Shown piece after piece: positions 1-13,178 of a DNA stretch of 64,000 nt. Position 1 is the stretch's first letter. Each line of letters begins with the position of its first letter. Made by a program: the position numbers and the translations under genes. The notes beneath the pieces were generated by a model, which was not told the DNA's origin, searched no databases, and saw only the letters and a list, made by a program, of their open reading frames with translations. Origin of the DNA: Gavia stellata (lineage: Eukaryota; Chordata; Aves; Gaviiformes; Gaviidae); the NCBI RefSeq assembly GCF_030936135.1, contig NC_082603.1, forward strand, positions 36,808,329 to 36,872,328, in the 5' to 3' direction.

Positions 1-127
1 AAGTATATACTTTCCTTTTAGCATACAATTAATTGTGATTCCAAATTCAGGGCTTTGTACACAAACCTTATTTGCCACATGGTGTCTTAAATCCACACTG
101 ACTTTTTAATTTCCAAATTTCCACACT

Positions 128-560
128 GCAGAGAGTCCAGCGAGGGGCCACCGAGATGCTGAAGGGACCGGAGCACCTCTCCTATGAGGAGAGGCTGGGA
201 GAGCTGGGGCTGCTCAGCCTGGAGCAGAGCAGGCTCAGGGGGGTCTCACCCGCGTGTACAAACACCTGCAGGGAGGGTGCCGAGAGGACGGAGCCAGGCT
301 CTTCCCAGGGGTGCCCGGGGGCAGGACCAGAGGCCACGGGCACACACCGACACGCAGGAGGGTCCCTCTGAACATCGGGAAACACTTTTTCACTGTGAGG
401 GTGACCGAGTACCAGGGAGGTGGTGGAGTCTCCATCCTTGGAGATATTCAAAAGCCATCTGGACATGGCTCTGGGTGGCCCTGCTTGAGCAGGGCGGGTT
501 GGACCAGATGATGTCCAGAGGTCCCTTCCAACCTCAAATATTCACAGAATCACAGACTGG
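128..560 (+). mobile_element. CR1 LINE 3' fragment
   Basis: Degenerate 3' end of a CR1 retrotransposon in plus orientation. It starts with the conserved 'agagtccagcgaggggccac' stretch that encodes the end of the reverse transcriptase ORF, passes through the 'gaggagaggctgggagagctggggctg' region, and ends in the CR1 3' tail (dgatgtccagaggtcccttccaacctca followed by an attc-acagaatcacaga tail). No frame is intact, so this is a 5'-truncated dead copy. 5' truncation is usual for CR1. Confidence 0.9.
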
Positions 561-3500
561 TTAATTGCTCTTCCTTTGCTCTTTACCTCAGCTTTTCTCG
601 CCTCCTCTTCTTTTTTTTCTCCTTACCTGAAGTCCTTTAAACTATTCCATACCTTCGGTTGTTTCTTATTATTACTTTTTTTTCCACTGTTTGATTCATC
701 ATATTGGACTTCAAGATCTCGATTACTGCCATTGTCTTTGGCAACAATACATTATCTTTGAACTATTTCTTCTCACTTTTTAATGTGCCTTCTCTGTTCC
801 ATATCATTTGAATTTTTTCTTTTCTTTCCACACAGTCCTCAGATATTCACAACATTTTGACAATGTAAGACTCCTGGTAAAACTGCGCCTGCTATCAAGG
901 TGGTCTCTTCATTTGTGGAAACAGGACAGGCAGTCCTGAAAGGAGGGTGAGGGGAGAGGCTGAGGTTAGGCTTACCCTATGCTTAATCCATGTCTATGTT
1001 ACCAGCCTTTGAGGACACATTTACCAATTCACTTAAATGTTTCTTTTAAGGTTTCCTTTCTCTGACCTCCCTTTTCACATTAGAGTGCCTTATTAAAGCA
1101 CTTGGATCACTAAGACAGAACCCTGGAATATTTTGCCAGAAATCTCTTCCCCGCACTTCTAGGGACCAGAAGAGACGAAACATTTCTTCAGTGGTAGCAA
1201 AATTTAACAGAAATATCCATTTGCTGAGGTGCAATATAGAAAAAAAATGCAAAGAACAGGATAAAACCAGCTTGTGCAGAGGACCCGTGCTCTTTCCAAG
1301 AAAGAGGAATCACACACACACTCTTTGGAAGTAGTCCTGAGGAGGCAGCAAATTGGTTATCAGCTAGTTCCTCTGATCCTCCAGCCAACAGCATGTTTTT
1401 CTATCTCACCTGTCATTTAACTATCACTCTAACCTTATATTCATAGCAGAAGGAAAAATTCTGAAGCATCAGCAATTTGTAATGTTTGTCTAGAAATGCA
1501 GTTTGCCTAAATCAATTTGAGGGAGGAAGTAAGTTTATACAAATCTCAGTTTTCTATTTTAATCTCATGCAAGGATTACTCTTACAGTGAATAAATATTA
1601 AATTGCAGTTAACATTATAAAAAAGCTAATAAAATTCTGCTGAATTAGCATCCAGACCAGGATGAGACCTTAGAGGAAGGCACAGTATAGTTCTTTGCTA
1701 AATAGCCCATAAAGCAGGTAATGCTATTGGAAGTAGGAAATGCAATTTAATCTGAGGAAACTGTAATTGTTTTAATTGCAGAAAGGTTACAGTATTTGAG
1801 CAAGTTTCTTGCAAAGTCATTATGACGTAGAAGATGCTACCTTACAGAAGGAAGTAATCAGGGTATTACTGGGCTGTGTCGCTATGCTTTCTGACTATCT
1901 GCAGTTTCCCTTTTTTTCCCCCTGGGAAAAGCAACACTGATCTTTTTGACTTTGTAGAACAACTAAGAATATTTGCAGAACATTAACAGCTATTGCAATG
2001 AGGGTATCTTCACCACTTGAAGAAAAAAGGCCTAATTCAGAAAACAACAGAAATCCAAATAAATGCAGAGAGTTCTTGCTTTGAGTTAGTTTTTTACCTC
2101 CCACTATATCCGGGTTAGCTCTTGCTGGATCTTTGTTCTTTATCTTCATGGTGGTTAAGAGGATCACTAAATGACTGTTTCCAGAATGCCTTTCCACTCT
2201 TGCATAAAAAGCCCATGTTCCAAATGTCCAGAAGAAAACAAAGGGAGATTCATTAAAAGGATCCCTTCGTGGATTATAGATACTGGAGAGGGAACTCTGC
2301 ATCCCTCGTTCCCTCCAGGTAAAAGGCATTCCAAAGCACACAGACACCAGATCCAGTATGAGGGCTTCTCTGTTCAAAAGCCCAACCACTGACAAGTTAA
2401 GTAATGCATTCAGCCAAGTTTCAGAAAAGACACCACAATGGCTCAGAAATACCACTGTCTATCATGACCTATGTAGCATCTGAGTCAAAAGCCTTTATCC
2501 AGAGGATCACCTCTCCAGCATAAAAGTTGACAGAAACTGATGAAGAGCAAGAGAGGAAGTTTTGAGCTATCTCAAAAGGTACGTTGAGTAGAAAGAAAAC
2601 TTTGTTTTTAAGGAATTTGGTGAGTGCAGACAACAGGAAGATGAGGTGGAGAAATTACCAGGGTCTAAAATGTAATGATTTCTTGTGTACCCTCAGAGAC
2701 AGATATACCCTTTGGAAACTTAACCAGGCTCAGTAATAACTTTAGATAAAATTATCTGATCATTCCTAAACTTACTTGAGTCTGGTTCACTAGAATTCTG
2801 TTTTTACTGACAGTAAAGTTAAACCAAACAGATAGTGATGCCGTTAAATTTAGCCCTCTCACTCTAACAAATACTCTCTTAGTCAAGTGAAGAGCTGAAA
2901 GAAGCAATTCTCTGACTACATAGCTGTCCATGTTTTGAGAATTAACTAAAGGAACTTTTCTGAGTAGTTTATTATTTAACTGGTTAAGAAAGAAAAAGTA
3001 AAGAATGCTTAATATCCTAGTGTCATATTAAAAAATTATTTAGGATATAAAACATTTTTCAGCCATCAATCCTAAGGTATCCCATGAAGTAAAATTTCTA
3101 CATACTGGCACAGACATCCACAGACTTTTTTTTTTTTTTTAAATACTTTAAAGATCACACTTCTACTTAAAAATCATTTGTGTTATCTGCTGCTACTTCA
3201 ACACAAGCAAGATCTTTAACTGAGAAAGATGCAGAAGAATAATACCTAGCTCTCATACAGTGCTTTCATCTACAAAATGTTATAATTTTCTACGATTTAT
3301 AATTGGTGAAACTAATGGACTCAAAAAGAATAACTTTCCCAAGGTGATCCAGAAGACCTATGGCAATAGCAAGGTTAGAATAAAGATTCCCCAAGTCACA
3401 GTCAAGCTTTGTATAAGGCTACATAGCTGAGGAGACACCAGAGCTCTGAGCAGAAACCAAAGCATGCCCAGTCTGGTTCGACATGTATTGCTTCCTAATA

Positions 3501-4239
3501 CTACATCACCCTGTATATGATGACTGGCATTGTCACAGCATTGTTACTCAGTCATTAGTAGAAGAGGACCAAATGTCAGATTAAACACAAGGTAGTTCAT
3601 TAGGTAATGAGGTAGCTGGTGAAACAAGTCCACCAGTACTCCAGTACTTCCACACACTTTCTACACTGGCTTTTAGAAAATCATATTAAGCCTCCTAGCA
3701 GCCATCACAAGTTTAACAGGTCTGACAGTCTCTGATGTGGGGTCAAATATACATCCACCCTCCTATGCTCTGTACTAGTATAGCTGTATTTATACAGACC
3801 ATGTCTACACAGCAGCTTCCATCATGGGTTATTAAAATGCTCTCAAACTTTCACAATAGGAACCAGAGCTACAGCTTTTTGTTTAAAAACACTCACTTGT
3901 AAACACATGTAAACAAGAAATTTGAAGCGATTTAACCCACTTTTACAGCAGTCCCAGGCAATTCATGTCAGAGTTGCCAGCATCCTTCCATATTTGCAGC
4001 TATGTGATCTTCATGCTGGACAGCAAGCCAGCTCAGGGAGCCAAGCTGGCCAAAAACTAAATTCTTTTGATTTGGTCCTTGGGAGAGTCAGTTTTTACCA
4101 GTGTGAGCACAAGTTCCCACAGAAAAGAAAGGAAACGAGTACACACAATGGGTCTTGTATGGGACTGCAGAAGGCATAGCCTTGACTTAGGATACTGTGA
4201 TACTGCATCCAAAAGGAAGTGTTACGCCATCAGATATGT
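561..4239. other. AT-rich intergenic DNA, no gene seen
   Basis: No exon, RNA gene or recognisable repeat is supported here. A minus-strand open frame of 186 codons at 1895-2455 shows no family motif that I recognise and no clear exon borders. There is a poly-T run at about 3127-3140. Confidence 0.5.
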
Positions 4240-4296
4240 TAGAATCATAGAATCATTTAGGTTGGAAAAGACCTTTAAGATCATCGAGTCCAAACA
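4240..4296 (-). mobile_element. CR1 LINE 3'-tail fragment
   Basis: About 57 bases matching the reverse complement of the CR1 3' end: an agaatcatagaatca tail followed by ggttggaaaagacctttaagatcatcgagtccaa in broken form. Only the extreme 3' terminus was inserted or survives. Confidence 0.85.
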
Positions 4297-7200
4297 TACT
4301 AGCTATTTCACTCAGACTTGCTGCCAAGTCACTGTACGAAAGCATAATGATCAAGGAAAATGCGGTTCCCACTGTTATTTTAAAAGGAAGTTGCATAAAT
4401 AAAACATCGTATCACAGAGAAAAAGGTTATTGTTTTAATATACAGTTCAGGTCAATGCTGAACAGTACATATACTGTTTTACAACATTACAAAAAAAAAC
4501 TGGTAAGAACCTTTAAAAATCTACAGCATTACAGATGCAAGAAAATTATTGTTATTTTTGAATGTGGCTATGAAGGTTAACTATGTTTTAAAGCTTCAGG
4601 ATATTTACTTTTTTTCTTTTAATTGCAGACTAACTGAGGAAGATGCTTATCATTTATAGTGACCGTAGACTTACTTAAGGTTAAGGGAAGTCTTTAATAA
4701 TGCGTATTTTGAATTTACTTGCAAGAAAACCTGATATTTGTAACTCAAGTAGGGCCACAAATTTTCACAAGCATATGTAACTCTCAGCAAATAAAATTGT
4801 TTTAGACTCAGCCATTGAAAAATCGGGGATTTTCTTCCCTTGTGGGATGTCACGAGTCATTAGTGTCAGAGTTCAATACTGTCTGACCAGGTTACTTCAG
4901 ATATTCCACACTTGGAGGGTTTAATGTTTAATATCAAGTTTACTTATTTGAAGATATTTGGCATTCCCTGGGTTTAGCAGACTGATACAGCCATGCATGG
5001 AAATCACAACACAAGCACAGTATAGCAAGTGCAATATACCATTGGATCACAATACAAGCATGGTTCCCGTTACCTGTCTCTATATGCTCCATCATCACAA
5101 TGCTGGGAAGAAATGTGTGAGCCAAAGCTAGCTCAAGCCCATGGCCCTCTTCAGAGGTCCTTTTGTTGGCTGTTCTGTTTTTATACTTTATGATGGGCTG
5201 AGCCACATATATACTTTCCCTGCCCCATGCCAGTCTGGTTAGCTCAGGAAAATATTACTATCTACTATTTATCTCAGGAAAGGCAGTTTACACAACCATG
5301 TTACCCACTGTATATCTAAAACAAAGGTTACCCTGTAGTCCTTTTTGTGTTGAGGTTCAGTTCAGCTTTCTTTACAATAACTGCTGGTCACTCCTTTCAT
5401 TCTTCCCAGAGCTCATCATTCTTGCCCATCTCCTCTGAGCCTTCTCCCATTGTGGGGATGTGTTGATTGGTCACATGGGATTCTACATAGTCTGAATCAG
5501 AATAGCATTATCCACACAAAAGATTAAAATTTGATCAAGAAAGAAACATTCATCTGTTGTTAGACACTGGAAGGTTGTTACATTCACCAGCCTTTTCAAC
5601 ATCTAGAGTGTTTTCCATTAATACATGACAGCACTCAAATTTTCACCTCTGAAATATTTGATTTCACAAGCATTAACGGTAGTCTTTCACTTCAGTCTTT
5701 GTGTGAATGTGTTTCTCTTGAACAATGAACATTTCAGGGCCCATTTATAGATGGTCAGACTCAACAATCAGTTGATATATAATCTGTATCTTAATAGTGA
5801 GAACATGACACCCCCACACTTCTTCCAGGGACCTGATCCCTGCATGATCCACAGCAACACACAGCTATGGCTCAAACACACCATAGCTTTCCAATTTAGA
5901 CAAAAAGGCTTTTTCTGTGGAAGATGGGGAACTGTGAGAAAGGAGAAATGATGTCCTGCACTACATGGCTTAAGTCCAGTACCTCCAGGTTGTGTAACAA
6001 CTGCTAAGTAAATACACAGTAGGTCTGACATTTCCTGAAAACACAGATTTACAACACATGCACCAAACAGAATGGGTAGAACATGCCAAGTAAGCCTGTG
6101 CCTCCAAGACTGTCAGCCCTCCTACACCCACATACACACAGCATAGCACTTACGTGATTGCTTTAACAGCTGCCAATGCTGGGCTTACGTTCAGGATTTC
6201 TGAAGTGGAGCACAGAGGGCAGAAGTATCCAACTATAAGGGATCCAGAAATTTTGGACAGTATTTGTAGCTCTCAAAGTCCGCCTGAGCAGAACTTCTAA
6301 GTGCAAAAAGAGGCTAAGCCTGAAGAAACTAGATTTGCAGCAGTCTTCAGGCTACCAGTAGTAAAATTTTACATTGTGAAACAATTACAAGTGTTTGTCC
6401 ATTCAGATTCCCCAACCACCTAAACAAGCTCAATGTTATTGCTAAAAAAAAAAAATCTGTGGTCTGTGCAATAGCAATGTTTCTCTTTTTGTGAGTGCTG
6501 CTCCTGGGATGGCAGGGGTTTTTTTGGTTGGTTGGTTGGGGGTTTTTTGTTTGTTTTTAAAATCTTATTGCACTTAAAATAGGACTGATAAAATGTTTTA
6601 GAATTCTAATGTTTTCAGCTTTCCAGACTTCATCCCCTACCAATGCACCAATGGCAATATTTGCCCTCTGGCTTAAAAGATACAATACCAGATCTCCATC
6701 TCAATTGCAATTAATGGAGCTTGATTAATTGGAACAAAAATTATTCTGGAAGGAAAAAAGAAAACCAAGATGGGTAAACTTCAAAGCAAGTGGAAATGGA
6801 AACACCTAATCAGGTAGGCAAGGGAGACAGGAATGAGATGATGCAGTAGGATACGTGGAAGAACAAATTGTAACGTAAGTGTAGGAGACTTTACAAGACT
6901 GATTAGGTGTCCAAGAACAGCAGCAGACTTAGCCATATGTCCTTCACTAAAGACATGTTTACCACAGGTTATATTTAGTAGGCAACCTAAGGACATTAAG
7001 TTAAAATTTGACTTCCGTTATCTTGACAGCTGAGAAATGGAATAAACTATTCTAAAAATCAACTTCTGAAATAAAATTTTGCATCTAAAGCATAGCAATT
7101 TTGTAATTAAGAATGGTTGAATTTAGAGGGAAGAAGATCAAATCCAAACATGTTTTCAAGATACAATCCTTTGCAAGCCATAATATGACTTGACCTTAAC

Positions 7201-10200
7201 CATCAGCAATGATTTCTTCTAATGCACCTAAGCATTTTCTAACTGCACAGTACATTCCCATCAACTGAATCCAAAGAAATGAAACTATAACCCTAGTAAA
7301 CTGTATATAAATGAGAATTTGATAGTTATAATATGTTACTACTTGGTTCTGACTTCTGGGTAATACACTAATGAAATTATTCCTGAATGCTTACAAAGAA
7401 ACACAGTAAACCCCATATGATTTCTTGACAGAACCCTATAGATAATGAGCATGTACTGGCAAAATGCAGTTTAAGATGATAATACATGTACATCCTGAAT
7501 GCTTTAGGAAATGCAATTATGAACTTGCTTGAAGGAAAAAAAAAAACATTACCTGAACCACAACCATGTATCTTCCTATTATTAACAGACAAAATGAAGG
7601 ATAATGAACGGTTCTCCTCTTAGAGCACCTTCTATGTGAGATCTCAACCACTAAACCTAATCAAAGCTTCTATAAAAATTTAGAAGATTAATATAGATGA
7701 AACATGACAACTTGGGAATACTAGGACACAGAAGACTGACTTTCTAAAATCACATGCTGGAATGCTTTCACAAGTTACTATTCTATTCTAAGGATGGAAG
7801 CCAATGCTTTTCAGTCCCAGGCTTTTTTAGACAGACCGATAATTATCCTCAGTCTCTCCTCCTGCTTCACTCTAGACTAAAAAAAAAAGTAAAAACCTGA
7901 TAGAGTTGTGGATTACTACACTCACAAATGTGGAAGTATTAAAGTGAAGTCAGTTTCCCAGTGACCTCTATAGTCTTGCGACACATTTTTAGCTATGTGT
8001 TTGCTGATTATTTTTTGTTAAGACATGGTCCCCATCTCCCTCACTATGATTTTGATACCTACCCTGCTAAGCCCTACTTTAGTTGTTATCCAACTGGTGC
8101 TGGAACACTGAAGCAATTATGTGTTTTCACAATACCCATCAAAGCCGTCATTCAGACTTAAAGAAAAAAGAAGATGGCCTTTTCTTTACCTCCATGCCTG
8201 GATTTCTCCTCCCCTCCTTTAAACACTTCCCACTCACTAGAGAATTCAAGCAAAAAAATCTGTCCCACAGTTCACATTCCATCCTACTCGTATTCCCAGT
8301 GTTAGAAGTGTTTCAGTTGTTTTGCACAGTGCATCACCAGAAATAAGTACATCAAGCCAAACAGAGTTCTGATCATTAGCTATTAAGACCTATTATTTCT
8401 GGGATACTCTGATACTTTGTCAGAGTTGTATCCATAAAATTACATTTACAATTGCTTTGAGCGTATTACTTGTTCAAGAAAAGTGATTGGAAAAACAGTC
8501 CTGAAGTGTGAGCTTCTTTTCACATATTCTACAAGTTTCCTGTCTTGAGCAACACACAAGTCATGAAAAGTTAACTGATGAAAACAAGAGGCTTCCTTTA
8601 CCCATTAAATATTTCCTGGTATTTTTCTGAAGTGATAGTCCATGACAGCATTCATCATACTCAGTGCTTTCAGCAGAAGATTTTCTCATAGCCAAAATGT
8701 TTATTTTATTACAGATTCAACACTTTAACTCACCAGAAGATTTTTAAAATATTTTCTATGCAGCTAAAAGTTATTTGCAAATCTGCTGCAATGTGCTTTC
8801 TACCTAGTTCTATGAAAGCAGCAAAACAAATTAACAAAATCACCTCCAACAACTTGTTGATCGATGTTTATCACACTGAGGTTTTGCCAAAAGAAAATGG
8901 CAGTTCTCCCTACAGGGAAAAATCATGCATTACCGAGAATTCACAGCTGGAAGTCCAGTACAAATTCATCCTGATAGAAATCTTGTATTCTAAATACGAT
9001 AATATTTTTTGCCACTTGCAATTACCTTCAAAAAGATAAAAATAGTTCTGATGGTGACATATAATGGAAATGTAACACAGAAGAAAACATCAAATTCCTT
9101 GCTTTCACTCATTTTTATTTTGCTGTAGGTCAGATCTGTAGTACTGAAACCAGTACAGTAGGAGTGGGAGGAAAATTCACAAAATTCCTCTAAAACAGAG
9201 GAAAACAATGAAGGAGCAGGCAAGAAACTAAAACTGTACTTTCAAGCCAAACTGTTATTTTGTAACGAAAAGATAGATAGAACATAGAGACACAAACAGA
9301 CAATAATGAAAGACAAAGCAGACACTCCAGATGCAAGGTGCACAGCACTCACAGATGATGTCAAAATAGACATACTTTACTAATAATTTGCATAAACTTT
9401 CTTTATCCTTGCAAGGAATGCAACCTCTCAATCACTTAGAAGCACCTACACTAGTAACATTAGCAGCATTTGGTTGAGAGGTTGTCTCTCAAATGGTCAG
9501 GAGGAAGCTGCAAGTAACCACAACGTAACGTGTAGTTGTCATTAAATGTAAGTGTAGCACACGAAAGTGTAAGTACATAATTTAATCTTCTAATCAGATA
9601 TTTAGCTTTCATCCATCTATGAAGAAGGGAAGGTGAGGACACAGATGAAAAGCAAACCAATTGCAATTGTAAGAGGAAATCATGTACAACAGTGTCCTGC
9701 AGTGACAGAGCGAGGGAAAGCAGAGAGACATACGGCGTTGCCTTTTATTACACTAATCATGACTGATACCTAAACTGCACTAACATCAGGAAGAAATGTT
9801 TTAAGACATTGCCCAGCTATCCTAAGGGTCTGCAAGTGTTTGTCAGGTGTGTATGAGAGGATGAGCAGACAGGACAGGACAGTGCAAACATGCTTGAAAT
9901 GGCCAAAGAAGTACAGCTACACAGACTACAGTCCTACCCCTTCCTCCAGTGCTCCAGAAAGGCTCAAGGGCTCACACAGTAAGAACAGAAACCACTTCCA
10001 CTTTCAGTTTCACTTATTACACAGGCTAGAAGCAGAATTTTAGCCGTGAACAGGAGAAAAACTGAATCTTTTAAAATACATCGCAGCCTACATTAAGGAC
10101 CACTGCCATTAAATTGCCCTTATTTAGTTGGACAACTATGACTTAGTCATTATTTTACAGGCAAATTCAATACTTAATAGCAAATTAACTGCGGGATGCC

Positions 10201-10713
10201 TTCTAAAGATGGTAATTACAAAACTTTGGTACTGACATATAACTATGATACTTTGCCCTTAAATATGAGAGAAAATGGTTAAAGACAACATAGTTTAGTG
10301 CACGTTACAGACTGTTAGGACTAGACAAACCTAATGGCTTTTCATTCTCACACTGAGTGTAATATTATCATTCACTGTTCCTGCTAACTGAACTGACCCA
10401 ATAGCTTAAAACAAGCCAAAAAACAGGTGACAAAACCCACGTTAATTGACCCTCCACATTCCCATCTTCCACACCCCTATAAACTAGGGCAGCATGATGA
10501 AGTTTGACAGATACACACCTTTGAGATATTTTGGTTTAATTTGAAAATTCTGTCCACGAAGTCAAATTCATCACTAGTTTCGCTTTCTGTTTAAGAGAAC
10601 ATCACTGCAGGTTCTTGAGGATTTTGGAGGATTCCTCCCTTCTTTCCATACTATGGGCCTTGGCCCAGACCCTGCAAGTACTCAAGCACTTGACTACTGT
10701 GAGCAGTCTTAAT
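4297..10713. other. AT-rich intergenic DNA, no gene seen
   Basis: About 6.4 kb with frequent stops in all frames and no recognisable domain. The only simple-sequence feature I note is a short GGTT/GTTT tract at 6517-6560. If the minus-strand gene starting near 28.5 kb is SLC44A5, this stretch would lie inside or downstream of its long first introns, but I found no second exon. Confidence 0.45.
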
Positions 10714-13178
10714 GATCATAGAACCACAGAATATCTCAAGCTGGAAGGGACCCATAAGGATCATCAAGTCCAAGTCCCTGCTCCTCGCAGGACTACCTAA
10801 AACTAAACCATATGACTAAGAGCGTCATCCAGATGCCCCTCGAGCTCTGACAGGCTTGGTGCCGTCACCACTTCCCTGGGGAAGTTCCAGTGACCGACCA
10901 CCCTCTCAGTGAAGAACCTTTTCCTAATGTCCAGTCTGAACTTCCCCCGACGCAGCTTCACCCCCTTCCCTCGTGTCCTATCACCAGCCACCAGAGAGAG
11001 GAGATCAGCACGTCCCCCTCCGCTGCCCCCCTTGAGGAAGCTGTAGACTGCAATGTCACCCCTCAGCCTTCTCTTCTCCAGGCTGAACAAACCAAGAGAC
11101 CTCAGCCGCTCCTCCTAAGTCTTGCTCTCGAGACCTTTCACCATCTTGGTCGTCCTCCTCTGGACACACTCTCATAGTTTGATGTCCTTCTTAGATTGAG
11201 GCACCCAAAACTGCACACACTACTCGAGGTGGGGCCGCAACAGTGCAGTGTAGAGTGGGACAATCATCTCCCTCGACCAGCTCGCTATGCTGTGCTTGGT
11301 GCACCCCAGGACACGGGTGGCCCTTTTGGCTGCCAGGGCACACTGTTGACTGACATTCAACTTGCCATCAACCCAAACCCCCAGATCTCTTTCCGAGGGG
11401 CTGCTCTCCAGCCTCTCATCCCCCAATTTGTACGTGTAACCAGGATTACCCCACCCCAGGTGCAGAATCCAGCACTTGCTCTTGTTAAATTTCATGTGGT
11501 TGGCAATTGCCAACCAGACTTTTCTGTAAGGCCTCTCTACCCTCAAGGGAGTCCACAGCTCCTCCTAATTCAGTACCATCAGCAAACTTACTTAATGTAC
11601 ATTCGATTCCTGCATCCAGGTAATTTACAAAAACAAAGACCACTGGCCTTAACATTGAGCCTTGGGGAATCCCACTGGTAACTGGCTGCCAGCCTGATGT
11701 CACACCATTTACTGTAACTCTTTGAGCCCGACCTGTAAGCCAATTGTTCGCCCAACATATTATGGACTTGTCTGTGTGATGGACATTCTGTCCAGAACAA
11801 CAGTGTGAAGAAACAGTATCAAAAGCTTTGCTAAAATGCAAAAACCCCACATCTACTGGTTTCCCTTGGTCAACTAGATGGGTGACCTTGTCATGAAAGG
11901 AAATTAAGTTGTTTCTCCTTAAGAACCAGTGCTGGCTATGATCAGTGACTGCATTGTCTCTCAAGTGTTTTTCAGTAACTCCCAGGATAACCTTCTCCAT
12001 AATTTTATTAGGCACTGAAGTGAGAGTGACAGGCCTGTAATTACCAGGGTCTTCCTTCTTACCCTTCTTGAAAACTGGAACAACATTTGTCAGCTTCCAG
12101 TTGACTGGGACCTCTCCAGACTCCCATGACCATTGAAAAAATAATGGAGAGAGGTCCCGCAATAACATCGGCCAGCTCTTTCAGTACCCTGGGATGAATC
12201 CCATCGGGCCCCAGAGCCTTATGCGTATCCAGCTGGAGCAGCAAGTGTCAAACAAGTTCAGGGTCAGCTGGGAGTTCATCATCCCTGCAGTAACGGTCTT
12301 CCAGCACAGGGCTCTGGGGGTCCCAGGGCCCATCATCAGTGTTGGAGACAGAGGTGAAGAAGGCATTAAACATCTCCAGTTTATCTGCCTCCCTATTTGT
12401 GAGGTGACCAACCTCATGGACCAATGTTATCTCTCATCCTCCTTTTGCTGTTAACATATTTTAAAAAGCTCTTTTGCTGTCCTTCACAGCGCTGGCCAGC
12501 TTGAACGCTAATGAAGCTTTAGCTGCGCAAATTTTCCCCCTACAGTGGTGAACAGCATCTCTGTAGTCCTCCTGTGTCACCTGTCCTTGCCTCCAGCGTC
12601 TGTACACTTTCCTTTTCTGCCTAAGTTCCAGAAGATCCTTGCTTAGCCAAGCTGAACTTCTGCCCCGCTTGCTTGACTTCCCACACTTTGGAATTGCCTG
12701 CTCCTGCGCTTGTAAGAGACGGCTCTTAAAAAGTGACCAGCATCCATGGACCCCAATACTTTCAAAAGCAGATTCCCAGGGGACCTTACTAACGAGCTCC
12801 TTCAGCAGCCCCAAGTCTGCTCTTCCCAAGTCCAGGGCCGAAGTTTTGCTGGCAGTTTTTCTCCTGTCACCAGCGATTTGAAACTCAACTACTTTGTGGT
12901 CACTGTGACCGAGACAGCCACCGATCACCACTTGGTCCACGAGTCCCTCTCTGTTTACAAACAACAGATCTAGGAGGGCACCCTTCCTAGTCGGCTCCCT
13001 TAACTTCTTGGTGCAGGTACCATCTCCAACGTGCTTTGGGAATTTCCTGGACCTGTTTGTGTCCGCTGTATGATGTTCCCAGTTGACATCTGGGAAGTTA
13101 AAATCACCCATAAGGACAAGGGCAGCTGATCTAGATATCCCTTAATTCCTTGTAGAATAAGTCATCAGTGACTGATAG
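10714..13178 (-). mobile_element. CR1 LINE, about 2.5 kb, endonuclease and reverse transcriptase remnants
   Basis: A long CR1 copy in minus orientation. Its 3' tail is at 10714-10790 (atcatagaaccacagaat, then ggaagggacccataagga). Reading on the minus strand, 13111-12461 encodes the C-terminal part of the apurinic-type endonuclease (starting at an MGDFNFPDVNW motif). 12244-12059 and 12168-11485 encode the reverse transcriptase core, with NYRPVTLTS and GIPQGS blocks. 11546-11220 encodes the RT tail. These pieces lie in different frames, so the ORF is frameshifted. In the RT active-site block the usual FADD reads FADG, so the catalytic aspartate pair is lost. The copy is dead but retains more 5' sequence than any other CR1 in the window. 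Confidence 0.93.

Noticed and set aside
1895-2455. Minus-strand open frame of 186 codons with hydrophobic stretches, considered as an SLC44A5 exon
   Set aside because: No match to SLC44 motifs as I know them and no consistent splice borders; the length is possible by chance in 64 kb.
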